A stretch of DNA of 8,821 nt from Burkholderiales bacterium (GTDB taxonomy: Bacteria > Pseudomonadota > Gammaproteobacteria > Burkholderiales > Casimicrobiaceae). Below the pieces are notes generated by a model. It was not told where the DNA came from and did not search any database. It was given only the letters and a program-made list of their open reading frames with translations. Below are positions 6,708 to 8,821 of this stretch, piece after piece. Within the stretch, counting starts at the first letter, position 1. The number at the start of each line of letters is the position of its first letter. Where the stretch lies: assembly GCA_025935435.1 (NCBI GenBank), contig JAICVH010000071.1:1-8821 (forward strand), read 5' to 3'. A program made the position numbers and the translations under genes.

Positions 6708-7640
6708 TCATTCGCGAGCCGCGAGCGCTTCACCGACGCGCGCTGCGATCAGTGACGATACCCGCGCATTCGACTCACGGGTGACTCCCGCGATATGCGG
6801 CGTCAGGATCAGCCGTGGGCACCCGGCGAGTGGCGAACGAAGGCCGAGCGGTTCATGATCGAAGACGTCGAGCGCTGCGCCGCCCAGCCTGCCGGCTCGC
6901 AACGCCGCTGCAACCGCGGGTTCATCGACAACCCCGCCCCGTGCGGTGTTGATCAGAATGGCATCCGGCTTCATCGTCGCGAGTCGCGGCGCGTCGATCA
7001 GGTTGCGCGTCGCGGCGGTCAACGGAACGTGCAGCGTCACGACGTCCGCTTCGGCAACGAGGGCTGCGAAAGGCCGGGCTTCCGTCGCGTCTTCGGACCA
7101 CACCGCCGAGGTGGACTCGATGTGCGGATCGAAGCCGATCGTGCGCATGCCGAGCGCGCGCGCCAGTTTGCCGACGAGACGGCCAATGTTGCCGTAACCG
7201 ACGATGCCGAGCGTCTTGCCGGCAGCCTCGCGGCCCTGGGACAGCGTGCCGCGGGGCCAGTGACCGCCCGCGACGTCCGCAGTCGCGTGATAGCTGCCGC
7301 GCAACAGCACCAGCGTCGTCGCGATCACGTATTCAGCCACGGCGAGCGCATTCGCGCCGGTTGCCGGAATGACGTCGATGCCGCGCGCAGCGCACGCGTC
7401 GACGTCGATGTTGTCGAGCCCGACGCCGAGTCGTCCGACGACCCGCAGTTGCGGTGCCGACGCAAGCAGCGGAGCGTCAACCGACGTGCGATTGCGAACG
7501 ATCAGCGCATCGGCGTCGGCCAACGCGACCTGCAACTCGTCGGGTCGATCGACGAGATCGCGGTCGTACAGCACGTCGAACCGCGCTGCGAGCGTCGCCA
7601 CCGCAGTTTCGTCCATGAACTCGCTGATGACGATGCGCAC
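6708..7640 (-). CDS. D-2-hydroxyacid dehydrogenase (NAD-dependent, SerA/SlcC-like, no ACT domain)
   Basis: A 310-residue cytoplasmic dehydrogenase of the D-isomer-specific 2-hydroxyacid family. The Rossmann motif is GIVGYGNIG (145-153), followed by D171 at the end of the second strand (GFDPH), which favours NAD over NADP. The catalytic triad is visible: R234 (NTARGGVVDE), E263 (DHEP) and H282 (TPHIAGVT). The protein ends soon after the catalytic domain, without the ACT domain of long phosphoglycerate dehydrogenases. The family oxidises or reduces 2-hydroxy/2-oxo acids such as 3-phosphoglycerate, glycerate, lactate and (S)-sulfolactate. The start is GTG at 7640: a TAA lies three codons upstream in frame, and the next ATG (7616) would remove the first beta strand (RIVISEF). 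The gene is 65 bp after the ABC permease and 7 bp before a second, unrelated 2-hydroxyacid dehydrogenase. That pairing with a sulfonate/taurine-type transporter resembles SlcC/ComC sulfolactate racemisation, but the substrate is inferred only. Confidence 0.9.
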   Translation of the reverse strand: MRIVISEFMDETAVATLAARFDVLYDRDLVDRPDELQVALADADALIVRNRTSVDAPLLASAPQLRVVGRLGVGLDNIDVDACAARGIDVIPATGANALAVAEYVIATTLVLLRGSYHATADVAGGHWPRGTLSQGREAAGKTLGIVGYGNIGRLVGKLARALGMRTIGFDPHIESTSAVWSEDATEARPFAALVAEADVVTLHVPLTAATRNLIDAPRLATMKPDAILINTARGGVVDEPAVAAALRAGRLGGAALDVFDHEPLGLRSPLAGCPRLILTPHIAGVTRESNARVSSLIAARVGEALAARE

Positions 7641-7705
7641 GCCGCTTTACTTGAAATAGAAGACGATGTGCTGCAGGGGGAGCTCCGCACCCGCCGCCGA
7701 AGGCG

Positions 7706-8584
7706 TCAGCTTTGCAGCCCCCATCTTCGTACCGTTCGCGCTTCGACGACGCGAAACACGACGTTCTCGACGATCAGGCCAATGACGATCACCGTGAACA
7801 GGCCGGCGAAGACGTTCGGAATCTCCAGCTGGTTCTTGTTCTCGTAGATGAACCAGCCAAGCCCGCCCGCGCCCGACGACACGCCGAACACGAGTTCTGC
7901 GGCGATCAGCGTTCGCCACGCGAACGCCCAGCCGATCTTCAGTCCGGTCAGGATACTGGGGAACGCCGCCGGGATCAGAATCCGCGCGACATACGGCAAC
8001 CCGCGCAGGCCGTAATTCCGGCCGACCATGCGCAGCGTATTCGAGACCGACAGAAACCCGGAATGCGTATTGAGCGCCACGGCCCACAGCACGGAGTGCA
8101 CGATGACGAACACGATGCTGCCCATACCAAGACCGAACCAGATCAGTGCGAGCGGAAGCAGCGCGATCGCCGGCAGCGGGTTGAACATCGACGTCAGCAA
8201 TTCGAGCAGATCGGTGCCTACACGCGACGTGATCGCAACGATGGTGAGAATCGCCGCGCAGACGATACCGGCGCTGTAGCCGAGCAGCAGGACGCGCAGC
8301 GACGTAAGCGCCTTCGTGAACAAGTCGCCGCCGAACAATCCCTGCACGAAAGCGATGACGGTTGCCGAAAAAGTCGGAAACAGCAGCGGATTGGCGAGCG
8401 AACGCGCGTAGAGCTCCCAGGTGACGGCCAGTGTCACCAGCAGCGCGAATTTGCGCAACGCGCCGATGTTGCTGATTCGTTCCCACGTCGACAGCGGCTT
8501 CTCCACGATGCCGAATGCGCTGGACGCGATCGGCTCGTGAACGATTTCCGGCCGTGCGAGCGGCGGGTCAGCGATGGTGCTCAT
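7706..8584 (-). CDS. ABC transporter permease, nitrate/sulfonate/taurine (SsuC/TauC) type
   Basis: A 292-residue inner-membrane permease of the BPD_transp_1 family. After a polar N-terminus of about 43 residues, longer than usual, come about six hydrophobic segments (near 44-62, 92-118, 136-152, 154-172, 218-234 and 258-278). Between the fourth and fifth is the cytoplasmic coupling loop NYGLRGLPYVARILIPAAFP (190-209), the counterpart of the EAA loop that contacts the ATPase, with the IPAAFPSILTGLKIG pattern seen in SsuC/TauC-like permeases. GLGWFIYENKN (241-251) is also typical. These permeases import small organic anions such as sulfonates, taurine, nitrate, phthalate or vitamin precursors, with a periplasmic binding protein that must be encoded elsewhere, most likely just upstream of the window. 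The ATG at 8584 forms an ATGA overlap with the ATPase stop. The frame stays open to the window edge, but that part is antisense-like shadow of the ATPase gene and has no membrane segment. Confidence 0.93.
   Translation of the reverse strand: MSTIADPPLARPEIVHEPIASSAFGIVEKPLSTWERISNIGALRKFALLVTLAVTWELYARSLANPLLFPTFSATVIAFVQGLFGGDLFTKALTSLRVLLLGYSAGIVCAAILTIVAITSRVGTDLLELLTSMFNPLPAIALLPLALIWFGLGMGSIVFVIVHSVLWAVALNTHSGFLSVSNTLRMVGRNYGLRGLPYVARILIPAAFPSILTGLKIGWAFAWRTLIAAELVFGVSSGAGGLGWFIYENKNQLEIPNVFAGLFTVIVIGLIVENVVFRVVEARTVRRWGLQS
8581..8584 (-). other. ATGA stop/start overlap (ABC ATPase / permease)
   Basis: The TGA of the ATPase gene (8583-8581) overlaps the ATG of the permease gene (8584-8582). 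No clear Shine-Dalgarno precedes it (CCGGCGCGCACCC), which fits coupled synthesis of the two transporter subunits. Confidence 0.65.
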
Positions 8585-8821
8585 GGGTGCGCGCCGGCCC
8601 GCTCGGGCGCGGCCTCCTCGACGGAATCGGCAAACAGCATCGCGTGAATCCGCTGCTCGAGGGCGGTGATGGCAGCACCGCCCGCGCCGCGTGGCAGGCT
8701 GTCGAGCTCGGCCTTGACCTGGCCGGGGTGCGGTGACAGCAACAGGATCCGGCTGCCGATCTTGATCGCCTCGGGAATCGAGTGCGTGACGAACAGCACG
8801 GTAAAGCGCGTGCCATCCCAC
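8581..8821 (-). CDS. ABC transporter ATP-binding protein, C-terminal end (5' truncated by window)
   Basis: The last 79 or so residues of a nucleotide-binding subunit; the rest lies beyond the right edge. The first visible residues, WDGTRFTVLFVTHSIPEAIK, contain the H-loop (switch) histidine in the context VTHSIPEA. Most relatives have VTHD; the Ser variant occurs within the nitrate/sulfonate/taurine-type ATPases. Next comes the strand RILLLSPHPGQV, typical of the region after the H-loop in SsuB/TauB/NrtD-like proteins, and an Ala/Glu-rich tail. The Walker A, Walker B and signature motifs are not in the window and so cannot be checked. The frame is open to the edge. It powers the permease encoded by the next, overlapping gene. 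Confidence 0.88.
   Translation of the reverse strand, partial: WDGTRFTVLFVTHSIPEAIKIGSRILLLSPHPGQVKAELDSLPRGAGGAAITALEQRIHAMLFADSVEEAAPERAGAHP

Larger units (their letters stand above)
2593..8821 (-). other. Putative six-gene operon: ABC uptake, two hydroxyacid dehydrogenases, c-di-GMP phosphodiesterase, MFS
   Basis: All six genes point left. The junctions are ATGA (ATPase/permease), 65 bp (permease/D-hydroxyacid dehydrogenase), 7 bp (between the two dehydrogenases), ATGA (dehydrogenase/phosphodiesterase) and ATGA (phosphodiesterase/MFS). No promoter or terminator is evident inside. The promoter, the substrate-binding protein and any regulator should lie to the right of the window. The 65-bp gap (7641-7705) is the only room for internal control. 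It holds a 4-bp CGCC-TTC-GGCG hairpin and the palindrome GGAGCTCC, neither convincing as a signal. Confidence 0.75.

Noticed and set aside
7647..8486. Second - strand frame overlapping the permease, ending just before the dehydrogenase GTG
   Set aside because: It is an out-of-frame shadow of the permease: no membrane segments, Arg-rich, no domain. Its tail LQHIVFYFK looked protein-like but has no supporting context.
8585..8821. Upstream extension of the permease frame to the window edge
   Set aside because: It overlaps the ATPase C-terminus in another frame and encodes no membrane or domain sequence. The ATG at 8584 overlaps the ATPase stop.
1..8821. CRISPR array, tRNA/rRNA genes, insertion sequence or prophage genes
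   Set aside because: I saw no regularly spaced repeats, no cloverleaf or rRNA-like sequence, and no transposase or integrase motifs in any frame.

Overview
The window is a compact, GC-rich bacterial segment with strong third-position G/C bias and almost no non-coding space. The protein families, TonB-receptor style and codon use suggest a Burkholderiaceae-type betaproteobacterium (Burkholderia/Paraburkholderia/Caballeronia or a relative). This is an inference from general resemblance; no marker gene in the window proves it.

Layout: on the + strand, the C-terminal part of a TonB-dependent outer-membrane receptor (1-1324, cut by the left edge) overlaps by one base a gene for a probably exported metallo-beta-lactamase-fold hydrolase (1324-2346). 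A 246-bp convergent intergenic region follows (2347-2592). It holds a nested imperfect inverted repeat of about 160 bp plus an extra direct copy of its left end. From there to the right edge everything is on the - strand and reads right to left: ABC transporter ATPase (partial), ABC permease of the nitrate/sulfonate/taurine type, D-2-hydroxyacid dehydrogenase, Ldh_2-family (malate/L-lactate/L-sulfolactate type) dehydrogenase, a GAF-GGDEF-EAL cyclic-di-GMP phosphodiesterase, and an MFS transporter.

The - strand genes look like one operon. Three of its five junctions are 4-base ATGA stop/start overlaps, one is a 7-base gap, and the largest gap is 65 bp. A plausible reading is uptake of a small organic anion by the ABC system, interconversion of a 2-hydroxyacid and its 2-oxoacid by two unrelated dehydrogenase families of probably opposite stereospecificity, and transport of a substrate or product by the MFS protein. 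The ABC type and this dehydrogenase pairing recall the sulfolactate enzymes SlcC and ComC, but the substrate is not proven by sequence. The most unusual element is the c-di-GMP phosphodiesterase. Its EAL catalytic residues are all present, its GGDEF site is degraded, and it is locked by ATGA overlaps between a dehydrogenase gene and a transporter gene. This suggests a link between a metabolite and c-di-GMP signalling.
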